64,000 nt of DNA from Cupriavidus sp. WKF15 (GTDB taxonomy: Bacteria > Pseudomonadota > Gammaproteobacteria > Burkholderiales > Burkholderiaceae), in NCBI RefSeq assembly GCF_029278605.1, contig NZ_CP119572.1:1240001-1304000 (forward strand), read 5' to 3'. The notes under the pieces were generated by a model, which worked only from the letters and a program-made list of their open reading frames with translations, ran no database searches and had not been told where the DNA came from. Of this stretch, positions 37,969 through 49,410 are shown one piece after another. Positions within the stretch are counted from its first letter, which is position 1, and the number at the start of each line of letters is the position of its first letter. The position numbers and the translations under genes are program-made.

Positions 37969-38670
37969 TCAGTCCCGGCTGCCGCCAAAAATGCCCAGCA
38001 GGGCCAGCAGGTTCGTGAACACGTTGTAGACGTCGAGGTAGATCGCCAGCGTTGCGGTGATGTAATTGGTCTCGCCGCCATTCACCACGCGCTGCACATC
38101 GAACAGGATGTAGGCCGAGAAAATGCCGATGGCGATGACCGACACCGTGATCATCAGCGACGGCAGTTGCAGCCAGATATTGGCGACGCTTGCCAGGATC
38201 AGCAGGATCAGGCCAACGAACAGGAACTTGCTCAGGCCCGAAAAATCACGCTTGCTGACCGTGGCGATGGTGGCCATCGCGCCGAATACCGCCGCAGTGC
38301 CGCCAAAGGCATACATGATCAGTGCCGGTCCGTTCGAGAACTGCAGCACCGCGCCGATCAGGCGCGACAGCATCAGTCCCATGAAGAACGTGAAGGCCAG
38401 CAGCAGGACCACGCCCATGCTGCTGTTCTTGGTCTTCTCGATGCCGTAGAAGAAGGCGAACGCAATGCCGAGGAAGAGGATCAGCGACAGGCCGGGGCTG
38501 CCTGCCATGAAGCTGAAGCCGGTCGCCACGCCGATCCATGCACCGATCACGGTGGGAATCATCGAGATGGCCAGCAGCCAGTAAGTGTTGCGCAAGACCC
38601 GGTTGCGCACGACGACATCGCTGACCGTCGACGCATTGCCGAAACCGTAGGTGTTCAGCTTGTTATCCAT
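37969..38670 (-). CDS. BAX inhibitor-1/YccA (UPF0005) membrane protein
   Basis: 233 residues with seven hydrophobic segments and the TMBIM signature pieces RNTYWLLAISMIPTVIGAW, SMGVVLLLAFTFFMGLML and IFSAYILFDVQRVVNGGETNYITATLAIYLDVYNVF. The C-terminal Asp pair corresponds to the pH-sensing calcium-leak residues of the bacterial homologue BsYetJ. In E. coli YccA modulates FtsH proteolysis. Notably, this window also encodes hflKC, the other FtsH modulators. Inner-membrane location. Confidence 0.92.
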   Translation of the reverse strand: MDNKLNTYGFGNASTVSDVVVRNRVLRNTYWLLAISMIPTVIGAWIGVATGFSFMAGSPGLSLILFLGIAFAFFYGIEKTKNSSMGVVLLLAFTFFMGLMLSRLIGAVLQFSNGPALIMYAFGGTAAVFGAMATIATVSKRDFSGLSKFLFVGLILLILASVANIWLQLPSLMITVSVIAIGIFSAYILFDVQRVVNGGETNYITATLAIYLDVYNVFTNLLALLGIFGGSRD

Positions 38671-39015
38671 GGTGACTCCTGTTCTTTAACGGTGAGGCGC
38701 CGGGTCGACCCGGTGCCGACGCATCGCCAATGTGGCATCGCCTTTGCGGAATTGCAAGTGGATCAAAGTATTGCATGAATCACTTCAATGCGATTACGGT
38801 CGAATTTGTTGCTCGTGTTTGACGTCTTTACATGTATTGCGTTCCGTGCAATGGGTGGTGTCGAAATGTGCAGGCTGTGCCATGCGGCATGCCGCGGCGC
38901 CGCATTCGGCAGCTGCGTTGGTGGCCAAGGGGGGCTGCGCTCGAAACCGTCATCGTCTCGTGCTAGAATCGCACGTTTAATCCATTTGTAACCCCTTCAT
39001 TTTTCGGAGTTTTTC
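38671..39015. other. 345-bp divergent region between YccA-like gene and ndk
   Basis: An AT-richer stretch (about 38755-38850) follows a GC stem-loop; no ORF or RNA gene was recognised. TAGAATCGC at 38964-38972 is a likely -10 for ndk, 46 nt before the start, and CGGAG lies just before the ndk ATG. Confidence 0.5.
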
Positions 39016-39441
39016 ATGGCGATCGAACGCACCCTGTCGATTATCAAGCCGGATGCCGTGGCCAAGAACGTTATCGGCCAGATCTACGCCCGTTTCGAGG
39101 CCGCCGGCCTGAAGATCATTGCTGCCAAGATGGTGCACCTGTCGCGCGGCGAAGCCGAGCAGTTCTACGCTGTCCACAAGGAGCGCCCGTTCTTCAAGGA
39201 CCTGGTCGACTTCATGGTCTCGGGCCCGGTCATGATCCAGGCTCTGGAAGGCGAGAACGCCATCGCCAAGAACCGTGAGCTGATGGGCGCCACCGACCCG
39301 AAGAAGGCCGACAAGGGCACCATCCGCGCCGACTTCGCCGACAGCATCGACGCCAACGCCGTGCACGGCTCGGACGCTGCTGAAACCGCCGCTGTGGAAG
39401 TTGCCTTCTTCTTCCCGGGCATGAACGTTTACAGCCGCTGA
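39016..39441 (+). CDS. ndk: Nucleoside diphosphate kinase
   Basis: 141 residues, the normal length. Starts [17 protein letters not shown]; active-site [12 protein letters not shown] carries the phosphorylated His. It balances nucleoside triphosphate pools by a ping-pong transfer. It starts the ndk-rlmN-pilW-rodZ-ispG-hisS run; a TA(G)AATCGC promoter box lies upstream. Confidence 0.97.
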   Translation: MAIERTLSIIKPDAVAKNVIGQIYARFEAAGLKIIAAKMVHLSRGEAEQFYAVHKERPFFKDLVDFMVSGPVMIQALEGENAIAKNRELMGATDPKKADKGTIRADFADSIDANAVHGSDAAETAAVEVAFFFPGMNVYSR

Positions 39442-39494
39442 TTGTCTGGTCTTTTTCACAAGACTAGACTGAAACGGAAGTTGAGTTTGCCGTC

Positions 39495-40649
39495 ATGAAC
39501 AATCTCGTCAACCTGCTCGACCTGGATGCGGACGCGCTCACCGCCTATTGCGGGGAGCTCGGCGAGAAGCCGTTTCGTGCGCGGCAGCTGCAACGCTGGA
39601 TCCACCATTTCGGTGCCAGCCGTTTCGACGCCATGTCGGATCTCGCCAAGTCGCTGCGCGAAAAGCTCGCCACGCGGGCCGAGATCCGCTCGCCGGCCGT
39701 CATCACCGACCACCTGTCGGCCGACGGCACGCGCAAGTGGCTGCTCGATGTCGGCAATGGCAACGCGGTGGAGACGGTGTACATCCCCGAGGAAACGCGC
39801 GGCACGCTGTGCGTCTCCTCGCAGGCCGGGTGCGCCGTCAACTGCCGGTTCTGTTCGACCGGCAAGCAGGGTTTCTCGCGCAACCTGACCACGGGCGAGA
39901 TCATCGGCCAGCTGTGGATGGCGGAGTTCGCCATGCGCGAGCAACTGGGCCGTGGCCCCAAGGATGACCGCGTCATCTCCAATGTGGTGATGATGGGCAT
40001 GGGCGAGCCGCTGCTCAATTACGACCAGGTCGTCCCGGCCATGCGGCTGATGCTGGACGACAATGCGTATGGCCTGTCGCGCCGGCGCGTGACGCTGTCC
40101 ACTTCCGGCGTGGTGCCGATGATGGACCGGCTGTCGAAAGACCTGCCGGTGGCGCTTGCGGTGTCGCTGCACGCGTCCAATGACGCCCTGCGCGACGTGC
40201 TCGTGCCGCTGAACAAGAAGTACCCGCTGGCCGATCTGATGGCGGCATGCCGCCGTTACCTGGAATTCGCGCCGCGCGACTTCATTACCTTCGAATACTG
40301 CATGCTGGATGGCGTCAATGACGGCGTCCAGCATGCGCGGGAGCTGTTGAAGCTGGTGGCCGACGTGCCTTGCAAGTTCAACCTGATCCCGTTCAACCCC
40401 TTCCCCGAATCGGGTCTCAAGCGTTCCAACAACGAGCAGATCCGGCGCTTTGCGCAGGTGTTGATGGACGCTGGCATCGTGACCACGATCCGCAAGACGC
40501 GCGGCGATGATATAGACGCGGCGTGCGGCCAGCTGGCCGGGGAAGTCAAGGATCGCACCCGGCTTGCCGAGCGCGGCAAGTTCGGCAAGATCACGCCTTT
40601 GGTGCCGGTTGCCGCGACTGGCCAAGCTGGGGAGGCTCGCCCTGCATGA
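39495..40649 (+). CDS. rlmN: Dual-specificity 23S rRNA/tRNA (adenine-C2)-methyltransferase RlmN
   Basis: 384 residues. Radical-SAM motif GCAVNCRFC gives C113, C117 and C120; [10 protein letters not shown] and [17 protein letters not shown] are family blocks; the mechanistic C-terminal Cys is in [12 protein letters not shown]. It methylates A2503 of 23S rRNA and A37 of some tRNAs. The stop overlaps the next start (ATGA). Confidence 0.96.
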   Translation: MNNLVNLLDLDADALTAYCGELGEKPFRARQLQRWIHHFGASRFDAMSDLAKSLREKLATRAEIRSPAVITDHLSADGTRKWLLDVGNGNAVETVYIPEETRGTLCVSSQAGCAVNCRFCSTGKQGFSRNLTTGEIIGQLWMAEFAMREQLGRGPKDDRVISNVVMMGMGEPLLNYDQVVPAMRLMLDDNAYGLSRRRVTLSTSGVVPMMDRLSKDLPVALAVSLHASNDALRDVLVPLNKKYPLADLMAACRRYLEFAPRDFITFEYCMLDGVNDGVQHARELLKLVADVPCKFNLIPFNPFPESGLKRSNNEQIRRFAQVLMDAGIVTTIRKTRGDDIDAACGQLAGEVKDRTRLAERGKFGKITPLVPVAATGQAGEARPA

Positions 40650-41425
40650 TCCGTCTGATCGCTGCAGCCCTGCTGGGGCTGCTGATGTTGTCAGCTTGCC
40701 AGTTGCCGCAAGCGCCCTCGCAGGACCTCCAGACCACTTCCGACCAGACCGATGCCCGGCGCCGCGCCGGCATCCGGCTGCAGTTGGCCACCAATTACCT
40801 TGAGGCCGGCCAGAACAGTGTTGCGCTCGACGAGGTCAAGCAGGCAATTGCCGCCGACCCCAGCATGGGCGACGCGTACCATGTGCGCGCGCTGATCTAC
40901 ATGGCCATGAACGAGAAGGCGCTGGCCGACGACAGCTTCCGCACCGCGGTTTCCATGCGCGGCAATGATGGCGACCTGCTCAACAACTATGGCTGGTTCT
41001 TGTGCCAGGAAGGCCGGTATGGCGAGGCGGTTCCGATGCTCGAGCGCGCGGTGTCCGCTCCCTCGGCCGGCGGGCCCGCCAAGCCGCTGATCAGCCTTGG
41101 CGCATGCCAGATCCGCAATGGCGCTGGTGCCGAAGCCGAGAAGAACCTGAAGGCGGCGCTTGGCTACGATCGGAACAATCCGGTCGCCAATACCAACCTG
41201 GCGCTGGTTTACTACCGGCGTGGCGACCTCGCGCAGGCTCGGCAATTTGCGGAGCGAGTCAACAACAGCAAATTTGCAAGCGCGCAATCCCTCTGGCTGG
41301 GTGCGCGCATTGCGCGCCGTCAGGGCGACGCGGCGACGCAGGGCGCCCTTGTGGCACAGCTGCGCCAGCGTTTCCCCGATTCGCGCGAACTGAGCGCCTA
41401 CGAACAAGGAGCATGGGATGAGTGA
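40646..41425 (+). CDS. pilW: Type IV pilus biogenesis lipoprotein PilW/PilF
   Basis: 259 residues from the ATG at 40646 overlapping the rlmN stop. Lipobox LMLSAC puts the lipid-modified Cys at 18. Tetratricopeptide repeats cover about 45-235 (e.g. [43 protein letters not shown]). It is the outer-membrane pilotin that helps the PilQ secretin assemble. Its place between rlmN and rodZ is conserved in beta/gamma-proteobacteria. Confidence 0.93.
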   Translation: MIRLIAAALLGLLMLSACQLPQAPSQDLQTTSDQTDARRRAGIRLQLATNYLEAGQNSVALDEVKQAIAADPSMGDAYHVRALIYMAMNEKALADDSFRTAVSMRGNDGDLLNNYGWFLCQEGRYGEAVPMLERAVSAPSAGGPAKPLISLGACQIRNGAGAEAEKNLKAALGYDRNNPVANTNLALVYYRRGDLAQARQFAERVNNSKFASAQSLWLGARIARRQGDAATQGALVAQLRQRFPDSRELSAYEQGAWDE

Positions 41426-42425
41426 GCAAGAGCGCGCCGCAGGCCAGGCCGCATCGACGGGACACGTCGGCGGGGGCGCGACAGAATCTGAGCGTGAAGC
41501 CGTGGCGCGCGAGATCGGCGTGCTGCTGGCACAGGCGCGAGAATCGCAACGGATGTCCATCGAAGACGTGAGTGCTCGCCTGAAAGTTGCCACGTCGAAG
41601 CTGACTGCAATTGAAGGCGGCCAAGTCGATGCGCTTCCCGATATCACCTTTGCCAAGGGCGTGATGCGTGCTTACGCGCGCATGCTGCACGTCGACGTGG
41701 ACGTCTTGCTCGCGCGGTTCCACCCGCGGCCGGTCCAGGTCACGGAGATGGCGCGCCAGCGCGAAAGCGGCCTCAACGAGACGTTCGACGACCGCAGGCG
41801 CTTTGGGTCCCGCCGGGGCACGGGTGCCGGCGGGCGCTGGGTCTGGCTGGCACTGGTGGTGGCCGGCGTGGCCGCGGGCGGCTGGTTCGGGCTCGACCAT
41901 ATGAAGCAGTGGCTGGAAGCGCGCAATAGCGCCGCTGAGGCCACGCACGCCGAAGTGCGGGAGCAGCCGGCTCAGACATCCGACTCCGGCACCGTGACGG
42001 CGGCGCTTCCGCCGGTCATGGCCGGTGCTGACTCCCCGGCGCCGTCCGAGGCATTGCCTGCCAGCGCGCCGGCGGTTGCTGCCAGCGACGTGGCCGTGCC
42101 CGTGCCGGCTGCGGCGGCAGCCCCGGCGGCGCTCACTGCCAAAGCGGAACCGGCATCGGCACCCGCGCCGGCCACGGCCGCTGCGCAGGGTGAACTGCAG
42201 ATCAAGTTCTCGGCCGACACCTGGTACGAGATCCGCGACCGCAGCGGCAAGGTCGTCCTGGGCGGCACCGCCAAGGCCGGCCAGGAAGTCGCGGGTGGCG
42301 GCACGGCGCCCTACAAGGTGACCATCGGCAACGTGAAGGGTGTGGAGTCGATGAGCCGCAACGGCACGCCGGTCGACTTGAAGGCGGCAAACCGCAACAA
42401 CGTCGCGCGCCTGACGCTGCCCTGA
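41418..42425 (+). CDS. rodZ: RodZ-like cytoskeletal/HTH membrane protein
   Basis: 335 residues. A Cro-type helix-turn-helix lies at about 30-98 ([22 protein letters not shown]...LTAIEGG), a basic stretch and a single membrane segment at about 141-157, then an Ala/Pro-rich periplasmic linker and a C-terminal DUF4115 beta domain (about 255-330: [18 protein letters not shown]). In E. coli RodZ links MreB to the elongasome. It overlaps pilW by 8 bp. Confidence 0.9.
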   Translation: MSEQERAAGQAASTGHVGGGATESEREAVAREIGVLLAQARESQRMSIEDVSARLKVATSKLTAIEGGQVDALPDITFAKGVMRAYARMLHVDVDVLLARFHPRPVQVTEMARQRESGLNETFDDRRRFGSRRGTGAGGRWVWLALVVAGVAAGGWFGLDHMKQWLEARNSAAEATHAEVREQPAQTSDSGTVTAALPPVMAGADSPAPSEALPASAPAVAASDVAVPVPAAAAAPAALTAKAEPASAPAPATAAAQGELQIKFSADTWYEIRDRSGKVVLGGTAKAGQEVAGGGTAPYKVTIGNVKGVESMSRNGTPVDLKAANRNNVARLTLP

Positions 42426-42466
42426 CGCGGGCCCGGCACGGTGCATCATTGCGAGGTGGTAACGCT

Positions 42467-43759
42467 ATGAACGAACAGCTTTGTCTTCCCGTCCTGCCGG
42501 GCCCGCTGCCGCGCCGCTCGACGCGCCAGGCGCGCATCGCCTGGGGCGATAACATCGTCACCATCGGTGGCGGGGCGCCGGTGCGGGTGCAGTCGATGAC
42601 CAATACGGATACCGTCGATGCCATTGGCACGGCGATCCAGGTCAAGGAACTGGCGCGCGCGGGGTCCGAGATTGTCCGCATCACCGTCAACACGCCCGAG
42701 GCGGCTGCGGCCGTGCCGCACATCCGCGAGCAGCTCGACCGCATGGGCGTCAACGTGCCGCTGGTGGGAGACTTCCACTACAACGGCCACAAGCTGCTGC
42801 AGGACCATCCAGCCTGCGCCGAGGCGTTGTCGAAGTACCGCATCAACCCCGGCAATGTCGGGCAGGGCGCCAAGCGCGACACGCAGTTCGCGCAGATGAT
42901 CGAGATGGCCTGCCGGTACAGCAAGCCGGTGCGCATCGGCGTCAACTGGGGCAGCCTGGACCAGGATCTGCTCGCGCGCATCATGGACGAGAACGCCGGC
43001 CGTGCCGAACCCTGGCCCGCGCAGAGCGTGATGATCGAGGCGCTGATCACCTCGGCGATCGATTCGGCGAAGAAGGCCGAGGAAATCGGCCTGCCGGGCA
43101 GCCAGATCATCCTGTCGTGCAAGGTTTCGCAGGTGCAGGAACTGATCGCGGTGTACCGCGAACTGGCGCGCCGCTGCGACTATGCACTGCATCTCGGGCT
43201 GACCGAGGCGGGCATGGGCAGCAAGGGCATCGTGGCCTCGACGGCGGCGCTGTCGGTGCTGCTGCAGGAAGGCATCGGCGATACCATCCGCATTTCGCTG
43301 ACGCCCGAGCCGGGCGCGCCGCGCGAGAAGGAAGTCTATGTCGGCCAGGAAATCCTGCAGACCATGGGCATGCGCAACTTCACGCCGATGGTGATCGCGT
43401 GCCCGGGTTGCGGCCGCACCACCAGCACCGTGTTCCAGGAGCTGGCGGCCAGCATCCAGGCGTATCTGCGCGAACAGATGCCGCAGTGGAAGACCGCCTA
43501 CCCCGGCGTCGAGGAGATGGATGTGGCCGTGATGGGCTGCATCGTCAACGGTCCGGGCGAGAGCAAGCACGCCAATATCGGCATCTCGCTGCCGGGCTCG
43601 GGCGAATCGCCGGCGGCGCCGGTGTTCGTGGATGGCGTCAAGGTGAAGACGCTGCGCGGCGAGCGCATCGCCGAAGAATTCCAGGCGATCGTCGACGAGT
43701 ACGTTCGCACGCATTACGGTCCGGGCGCAGCACGGGCAGAGAAGGAAGCGGTGGCCTGA
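42467..43759 (+). CDS. ispG: 4-hydroxy-3-methylbut-2-enyl-diphosphate synthase (flavodoxin)
   Basis: 430 residues. The ATG at 42467 with GAGGTGG 7 nt upstream is preferred to an upstream TTG. Features: [27 protein letters not shown]-barrel blocks, and three iron-sulfur Cys: two in [12 protein letters not shown] (about 311, 314) and one in [10 protein letters not shown] (about 356). It performs the penultimate MEP-pathway step for isoprenoids. The length (430 rather than 372 in E. coli) matches the beta-proteobacterial form with an insertion. Confidence 0.96.
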   Translation: MNEQLCLPVLPGPLPRRSTRQARIAWGDNIVTIGGGAPVRVQSMTNTDTVDAIGTAIQVKELARAGSEIVRITVNTPEAAAAVPHIREQLDRMGVNVPLVGDFHYNGHKLLQDHPACAEALSKYRINPGNVGQGAKRDTQFAQMIEMACRYSKPVRIGVNWGSLDQDLLARIMDENAGRAEPWPAQSVMIEALITSAIDSAKKAEEIGLPGSQIILSCKVSQVQELIAVYRELARRCDYALHLGLTEAGMGSKGIVASTAALSVLLQEGIGDTIRISLTPEPGAPREKEVYVGQEILQTMGMRNFTPMVIACPGCGRTTSTVFQELAASIQAYLREQMPQWKTAYPGVEEMDVAVMGCIVNGPGESKHANIGISLPGSGESPAAPVFVDGVKVKTLRGERIAEEFQAIVDEYVRTHYGPGAARAEKEAVA

Positions 43760-43799
43760 GCCGGCATTGGCCGGTCCACCCCAGCAAGATAACGACAGA

Positions 43800-45170
43800 A
43801 TGACGCAAAACGAGAATCCGTCCGCGCAAAGCGGCGCCAAGGCAGAAGACAAGGCACGCCCCGCCAAGGCATTGCAGGGCGTGAAGGGCATGAACGACAT
43901 GCTGCCCGCGGATGCCCCGCTGTGGGAGCATTTCGAGAACGCCGCGCGCGCCATGCTGCGGGCCTATGGCTACCAGCAGATCCGCACGCCGATCGTCGAG
44001 CATACCCAGCTGTTCGTGCGTGGCATCGGCGAGGTGACGGATATTGTCGAGAAGGAAATGTATTCCTTCACCGATTCGCTCAATGGCGAGCAACTCACGC
44101 TGCGCCCGGAAGGCACCGCGGCGGCCGTGCGCGCCACCATCGAGCACAACCTGCTGTACGACGGCCCGAAGCGTCTGTGGTACACCGGCCCGATGTTCCG
44201 CCACGAGCGTCCGCAGCGCGGCCGCTATCGCCAGTTCCATCAGCTCGGCGCCGAGGCGCTCGGCTTTGCCGGCCCGGACGTGGATGCCGAGATCATCCTG
44301 ATGTGCCAGCGCCTGTGGGATGATCTGGGCCTGACCGGCGTGCGGCTGGAAATCAATTCGCTGGGCCAGGCGCATGAGCGCGCCGCGCACCGCGAAGAGT
44401 TGATCAAGTACCTGGAACGGTTCCAGGAGATCCTGGACGAGGATGGCAAGCGCCGCCTTTACACCAATCCGCTGCGCGTGCTCGACACGAAAAATCCCGC
44501 ACTGCAGGAAATGGCGGCCAACGCGCCCAAGCTGATCGATTTCCTGGGCGAGGAATCGCTGGCCCACTTCGAGGGCGTGCAGCGCCTGTTGAAGGCCAAC
44601 AACATTCCGTACAAGATCAATCCGCGCCTGGTGCGCGGACTGGACTATTACAACCTGACGGTGTTCGAGTGGATCACGGACAAGCTTGGCGCGCAGGGCA
44701 CCATTGCCGGCGGCGGTCGCTATGATCCGCTGATCGCGCAGATGGGCGGCAAGCCGGCGCCGGCCTGCGGCTGGGCCATGGGTATCGAGCGCATCATCGA
44801 GCTGATCCGCGAGGAAGGCGTGGTACCGGACGCGGTGGGCTGTGATATCTACCTCGTGCACCAGGGTGAAGCCGCGGCCCAGCAAGCCATGGTCGCTGCC
44901 GAGCGCCTGCGCGATGCCGGACTGGACGTAGTGCTGCATGCCACGACCGACGGCAAGAGCGGCAGCTTCAAGTCGCAGATGAAGCGCGCCGACGCGAGCG
45001 GCGCGGCGTACGCCGTGATCATCGGCGAGGACGAAGTCGCTGCCGGCGTAATGCAGGTGAAGGAACTTCGCCAGGGCGCGCAGGCCGAAGGCGGCGGCCA
45101 GCAGGCGCAAGTGCCTGCCGAGGGCCTGGTCGACTACCTGATCGACGCGATGGTCGGCGCCAGCGAATAA
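43800..45170 (+). CDS. hisS: Histidyl-tRNA synthetase
   Basis: 456 residues, class II synthetase. Motif 1 [16 protein letters not shown], motif 2 [19 protein letters not shown], histidine-specific [13 protein letters not shown] and motif 3 [14 protein letters not shown]-terminal anticodon-binding domain covers about 355-455. The ATG at 43800 was preferred over an upstream alternative start. The 25-residue polar N-tail is typical of Burkholderiales. A second HisS-like protein, HisZ, is encoded at 53224. Confidence 0.97.
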   Translation: MTQNENPSAQSGAKAEDKARPAKALQGVKGMNDMLPADAPLWEHFENAARAMLRAYGYQQIRTPIVEHTQLFVRGIGEVTDIVEKEMYSFTDSLNGEQLTLRPEGTAAAVRATIEHNLLYDGPKRLWYTGPMFRHERPQRGRYRQFHQLGAEALGFAGPDVDAEIILMCQRLWDDLGLTGVRLEINSLGQAHERAAHREELIKYLERFQEILDEDGKRRLYTNPLRVLDTKNPALQEMAANAPKLIDFLGEESLAHFEGVQRLLKANNIPYKINPRLVRGLDYYNLTVFEWITDKLGAQGTIAGGGRYDPLIAQMGGKPAPACGWAMGIERIIELIREEGVVPDAVGCDIYLVHQGEAAAQQAMVAAERLRDAGLDVVLHATTDGKSGSFKSQMKRADASGAAYAVIIGEDEVAAGVMQVKELRQGAQAEGGGQQAQVPAEGLVDYLIDAMVGASE

Positions 45171-45220
45171 CAGTAGCGCTGCCTGCCGCGACCCGCGAGG
45201 TCTGCCAAGCAGGAAACGGA

Positions 45221-45240
45221 GGCCGCCCAGGCGGCCTTTG
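45221..45240 (+). terminator. Hairpin after hisS
   Basis: GGCCGCC-CA-GGCGGCC followed by TTTG between hisS and the YfgM-like gene. Short loop and U-tract suggest partial termination within the operon. Confidence 0.5.
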
Positions 45241-45272
45241 ACCCCAACCCAAACGCAAGAGAGTGCCTCGAC

Positions 45273-45905
45273 ATGGCATACGATCTGGAAGAGCAGGAAC
45301 AGCTTGAAAACCTGAAGGCCTGGTGGCGTCAGTACGGCAATGCCCTGACGTGGATCCTGATTGCCGCTTTGCTGGCGTTCGCCGCCTGGAATGGCTGGAA
45401 GTACTGGGAACGCAAGCAGGCTTCCGAGGCCGCCGTGCTGTACGACCAGGTGATCAAGGCTGCGGAAGGCCGCGATGCCGAGCGCGTCAAGCGCGCCGCT
45501 GGCGACCTTGAAGACAAGTTCGGCAAGACGGCCTATGGTCCGATGAGCGCGCTGGTCGCAGCCAAGGTGCTGTACGATGCGGGCGATCTGGCGGCCGCCA
45601 AGGCACAGTTGCAGTGGGCAATCGATCATGGCGACGGCGAGTACTCGCTGATTGCCCGTGTGCGTCTTGCGGGCGTGCTGCTCGACGAGAAGGCCTACGA
45701 CCAGGGCCTGGCGCTGCTCAAGGACGAGCCGCCGGCGCCGTTCGTCGCGCTGTATGCCGACCGCAAGGGCGATCTGCTGGCCGCGCAGGACAAGCGCGCC
45801 GACGCACGCGCTGCCTACCGCAAGGCGCTGGACAAGCTGAGCGCCGACGATCAGTCGATGCGCCAGATCATCCAGTTCAAGCTTGACGCGCTGGGCACCG
45901 CCTGA
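45273..45905 (+). CDS. yfgM: YfgM-family tetratricopeptide membrane protein
   Basis: 210 residues. A short cytoplasmic N-tail ([21 protein letters not shown]) precedes one membrane segment (about 22-42), with a periplasmic TPR-like domain after it. In E. coli YfgM binds the SecYEG-associated chaperone PpiD and affects envelope stress. It stands immediately before bamB, the usual order hisS-yfgM-bamB-der. Confidence 0.92.
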   Translation: MAYDLEEQEQLENLKAWWRQYGNALTWILIAALLAFAAWNGWKYWERKQASEAAVLYDQVIKAAEGRDAERVKRAAGDLEDKFGKTAYGPMSALVAAKVLYDAGDLAAAKAQLQWAIDHGDGEYSLIARVRLAGVLLDEKAYDQGLALLKDEPPAPFVALYADRKGDLLAAQDKRADARAAYRKALDKLSADDQSMRQIIQFKLDALGTA

Positions 45906-45963
45906 TCTTGCGCCGCTGTACGAGAAGGGCATCTGCCACAACCCAATTCAGGATCCGAACCTT

Positions 45964-47142
45964 ATGACGTCAATGCTTTCCGGTGCCGAACAACAAGGCA
46001 AGTCCCGCCGCAAGATTGCCCGTGCGCTCGTCGCCGGCGCCTGCCTTGTGGCGTTGGGCGGTTGCTCGCTGTTCAGCAAGGAGAACAAGCATCCGCCGGC
46101 CGAGCTGAAGCCGGTGTCGGCGACGCTGTCCGTGCGTCAGGCCTGGAAGGCGGATGTCGGCAAGAGCGGGCCATACGCGCTGCAGCCGGCCGCAGCGGGC
46201 AACAACGTGTACGTATCGGCCAACAATGGCACGATCATGGCACTGGATGGAGCCACCGGTCGTACGCTGTGGAAGGCCAAGACCGACGTCGATATCACGA
46301 CTGGCCCGGGCAGTGACGGCTCGGTGACTGCCGTGGCGGGGGAGAAGGGCGCGGTCTACGCATTCGATGCCAGCGGCAAGCAGATCTGGAAGAAGCAGGT
46401 CAACGGCGAAGTCCTGTCGGCCCCGCTGGTCGGCAACGGCCTGGTGGTCGTGCGCACCACCGATACCCGGGTACTCGCGCTGGACGCCCAGACCGGTGAG
46501 CGGCGCTGGATCTACCAGCGTTCGCAGACGCCGCTGAACCTGCGCGCCGCGATGGGCATGGTGTTCGCCGGTGACGGCATCGTGATGGGCTTTCCCGGTG
46601 GCAAGCTGGGGGTCCTGACGCCAGGCAACGGCGTGCTTCGCTGGGAGAGCGCGGTTTCGTATCCCAAGGGTGTTTCGGAGATCGAGCGCCTGAACGACGT
46701 CACCGGCCAGCCCATGGTCAGTGGCCGCCAGGTTTGCGCCACGACCTTCCAGGGCCGGATCGCCTGCCTGGAGCTGGCCAGTGGCCAGCCGCAGTGGGGC
46801 AAGGATTTCTCGTCGCCTTCCGGCCTGACCCAGGATGACAATGCCATCTATGCCAGCGACGAACAGTCCGTGGTCTTCGCGTTCGACCGCCAGAATGGCA
46901 ACGAGCGCTGGAAGAACAACGAACTGCGCTATCGCCGCCTTGGCGCCCCGCTGGTCCTGGGCCGCTCGGTGGTGATGGGCGACTTTGAAGGCTATGTACA
47001 TTTCCTCTCGCGTGACGATGGCACCGTGCTGGCGCGCATGAAGACCGATGGCAGTGCCATCAGCGCCGCGCCGGTGGTGGCCGGGCAGACCCTGGTCATC
47101 CAGACCCGCGACGGCGACGTCTACGGCTACGTGCCGGGCTGA
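45964..47142 (+). CDS. bamB: Outer-membrane assembly lipoprotein BamB
   Basis: 392 residues from the ATG at 45964; MLSGAEQQ nine bases later is also possible. Lipobox LVALGGC with Cys at 34. The mature part is an eight-bladed PQQ-type propeller with repeated AxDGxTG/W-K motifs ([48 protein letters not shown]). It scaffolds BamA during beta-barrel insertion. No terminator-like hairpin was evident before der. Confidence 0.95.
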   Translation: MTSMLSGAEQQGKSRRKIARALVAGACLVALGGCSLFSKENKHPPAELKPVSATLSVRQAWKADVGKSGPYALQPAAAGNNVYVSANNGTIMALDGATGRTLWKAKTDVDITTGPGSDGSVTAVAGEKGAVYAFDASGKQIWKKQVNGEVLSAPLVGNGLVVVRTTDTRVLALDAQTGERRWIYQRSQTPLNLRAAMGMVFAGDGIVMGFPGGKLGVLTPGNGVLRWESAVSYPKGVSEIERLNDVTGQPMVSGRQVCATTFQGRIACLELASGQPQWGKDFSSPSGLTQDDNAIYASDEQSVVFAFDRQNGNERWKNNELRYRRLGAPLVLGRSVVMGDFEGYVHFLSRDDGTVLARMKTDGSAISAAPVVAGQTLVIQTRDGDVYGYVPG

Positions 47143-47366
47143 GCCGGTGGTGACAGCGCGGTCCGTGCACCTGTCGGCACGGGCGGCGCCAATTCCGGTA
47201 GCATGATCCTTGGTCGTGCGGCGAAATGCGGAGCAGGGCCTGATGCCACGCTCCGCCCGACAGGAGAAGCGGCTGGCCATGCATTTTTTGCATGAAGCGC
47301 CGTCGGATCAACTGACTCCGGAGTTCCAGGGGACGGCAAGTGCCGGCCCCCGTTTCCGTTTATTGC

Positions 47367-48710
47367 ATGAAACCAGTTATTGCACTGGTCGGCCGCCCGA
47401 ACGTCGGGAAGTCGACACTATTCAACCGCATGACCCGGTCGCGCGACGCGCTTGTCGCCGACCTGCCAGGCCTCACGCGCGACCGCCACTACGGCGAAGG
47501 GCGTATCGGTGATCGTCCGTTCATTGCCATCGATACCGGCGGCTTCGAGCCGGTGGTCAAGGAGGGCATCGTCGCCGAGATGGCCAAGCAGACCAAGCAG
47601 GCCGTGGTCGAGGCGGACGTGGTCATCTTCATCGTCGACGGCAGGCTGGGCCTGGCGCCGCAGGACCGCGCCATTGCGGACTATCTGCGCAAGACCGGCC
47701 GGCGCGTGATGCTGGCCGTCAACAAGGCCGAGGGCATGAAGTACACCTCGGTCGCTGCCGATTTCTACGAGCTCGGCATGGGCGATCCGTACGCGATTTC
47801 GGCTGCGCACGGCGATGGCGTTCGCGAGCTCGTGGACGAAGCGCTGGAACTGGCCGTGCAGGAGCGTCCGGAGCTGGCCGAGGAAGAAGGCGACAGCGGC
47901 AAGGGCGTGAAGATCGCCATTGTCGGCCGTCCGAACGTGGGCAAGTCGACGCTGGTCAATACGCTGATCGGCGAGGAGCGCGTGATCGCGTTCGACATGC
48001 CCGGCACCACGCGCGACGCCATCTACGTGGAGTTCGAGCGCGGCGGCAAGCCCTACACGCTGATCGACACGGCGGGTCTGCGGCGTCGGGGCAAGGTGTT
48101 CGAAGCGATCGAGAAGTTCTCGGTGGTCAAGACGCTGCAATCGATCGCCGACGCCAATGTCGTGATTCTGCTGCTCGACGCGCAGCAGGATATCTCCGAC
48201 CAGGATGCCCATATTGCGGGCTTTATCGTCGAGTCGGGCCGGGCTCTCGTGGTCGGCGTCAACAAGTGGGATGGCCTGGACGGCCATACCCGCGACCGGA
48301 TCAAGCACGACCTCGAGCGCAAGCTGCAATTCCTGAGCTTCGCCAATTTCCACTTCGTGTCTGCGCGGGAACGCACAGGCATTGGCGCGCTGATGCGTTC
48401 GGTCGACGACGCGTTTGCCGCGGCCATGGTGAAACTGCCCACGCCGCAGCTCACGCGGGTGCTGCAGGAAGCGGTGGAGTTCCAGCAGCCGAAGCGCGCC
48501 GGCGTATCGCGGCCGAAGCTGCGCTACGCGCACCAGGGTGGTTCCAACCCGCCGATCATCGTGATCCACGGCAACGCCTTGTCGAGTGTTTCCGAGACCT
48601 ATCGGCGCTACCTGGAGAACCGCTACCGGGCGGCATTCAAGTTGAAGGGCACCCCTCTTCGCATTGAATTTCGCACGAACAAAAACCCGTATGCGGACTC
48701 GAAAGACTGA
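47367..48710 (+). CDS. der: Ribosome-biogenesis GTPase Der (EngA)
   Basis: 447 residues with two tandem GTPase domains: P-loop GRPNVGKST at 9-17 and again at about 187-195, with matching NKxD motifs (NKAEG variant, NKWDG) and a C-terminal KH-like domain. It is needed for 50S assembly. The ATG at 47367 was chosen because the earlier frame residues are not Der-like. The first NKxD is NKAE, which is normal for Der domain 1. Confidence 0.97.
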   Translation: MKPVIALVGRPNVGKSTLFNRMTRSRDALVADLPGLTRDRHYGEGRIGDRPFIAIDTGGFEPVVKEGIVAEMAKQTKQAVVEADVVIFIVDGRLGLAPQDRAIADYLRKTGRRVMLAVNKAEGMKYTSVAADFYELGMGDPYAISAAHGDGVRELVDEALELAVQERPELAEEEGDSGKGVKIAIVGRPNVGKSTLVNTLIGEERVIAFDMPGTTRDAIYVEFERGGKPYTLIDTAGLRRRGKVFEAIEKFSVVKTLQSIADANVVILLLDAQQDISDQDAHIAGFIVESGRALVVGVNKWDGLDGHTRDRIKHDLERKLQFLSFANFHFVSARERTGIGALMRSVDDAFAAAMVKLPTPQLTRVLQEAVEFQQPKRAGVSRPKLRYAHQGGSNPPIIVIHGNALSSVSETYRRYLENRYRAAFKLKGTPLRIEFRTNKNPYADSKD

Positions 48711-48920
48711 GTTCCCGGCGGGTGCATGGCGAGGCAAGTTTTCGTTTGCGTTCGTTTGGAACTGCGGCTAAATTTGCGTTAGCAGGGGGTTCTCTGCGCG
48801 CTGACGCCGCTTTGGTACCGGTTTTGATCTTTTTTCTGGCGCGAGCTTGCGCCGATTGACTTGAACCGGGGACTTTCGTCCCCATTATTCACCACTAAAC
48901 CTATAAATTTGGAGTGTGCC

Positions 48921-49160
48921 ATGAGTAACAAAGGGCAACTGCTACAAGACCCGTTCCTGAACGCGCTGCGCAAAGAGCACGTGCCGGTTTCCATCTATCT
49001 CGTCAATGGCATCAAGCTGCAAGGCAACATCGAATCGTTTGACCAGTATGTCGTGCTGCTGCGTAACACCGTGACGCAGATGGTCTACAAGCATGCAATT
49101 TCCACCGTCGTCCCGGCTCGCGCGGTCAATTTCCGCGTGGATGATTCCACCGAGGCCTGA
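48921..49160 (+). CDS. hfq: RNA chaperone Hfq
   Basis: 79 residues: Sm1 [39 protein letters not shown] and Sm2 [12 protein letters not shown], with only a very short C-terminal tail as in many beta-proteobacteria. The hexamer pairs small RNAs with mRNAs; it also works with the HflX/HflKC neighbourhood after which it is named. GGAG precedes the ATG at 48921. Confidence 0.97.
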   Translation: MSNKGQLLQDPFLNALRKEHVPVSIYLVNGIKLQGNIESFDQYVVLLRNTVTQMVYKHAISTVVPARAVNFRVDDSTEA

Positions 49161-49169
49161 TCTTCCCGA

Positions 49170-49189
49170 GGCCGCAACTGCTTGCGGCC
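49170..49189 (+). terminator. Hairpin after hfq
   Basis: GGCCGCAA-CTGC-TTGCGGCC just after the hfq stop, followed by CTTGCTTGCT. It is nested inside a longer CCCGAGGCC...GGCCTCGGG pairing (49166-49208). U-poor, so read-through into hflX is likely. Confidence 0.5.
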
Positions 49190-49410
49190 CTTGCTTGCTG
49201 GCCTCGGGCACACGCCTCCCGGCATTGCCGCGGTGCCAGCTTCCGGTTCGCGCCTGCGGCCGGATTGCGGTGAACCGGACTGGCTGCCAGCCACGCCGCT
49301 GCCTCAATCGCGCAAGGGAGCGCGTGCCTCTGGCCCGCTCCCGTCCCTGAATCCGGCCAGTTCCGGTCGTCTCCCCAAAACCGTTTTACTTCGCGCGTAG
49401 CGCCCCCCGC

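Noticed and set aside
37894..38778. 294-residue plus-strand ORF opposite the BAX-inhibitor-like gene
   Set aside because: Very His/Gln/Asp-rich antisense frame of a membrane-protein gene; the minus-strand frame has clear family motifs.
43638..45941. 767-residue minus-strand ORF over hisS and neighbours
   Set aside because: Antisense shadow caused by GC-rich codon use; hisS, yfgM and ispG on the plus strand are unambiguous.
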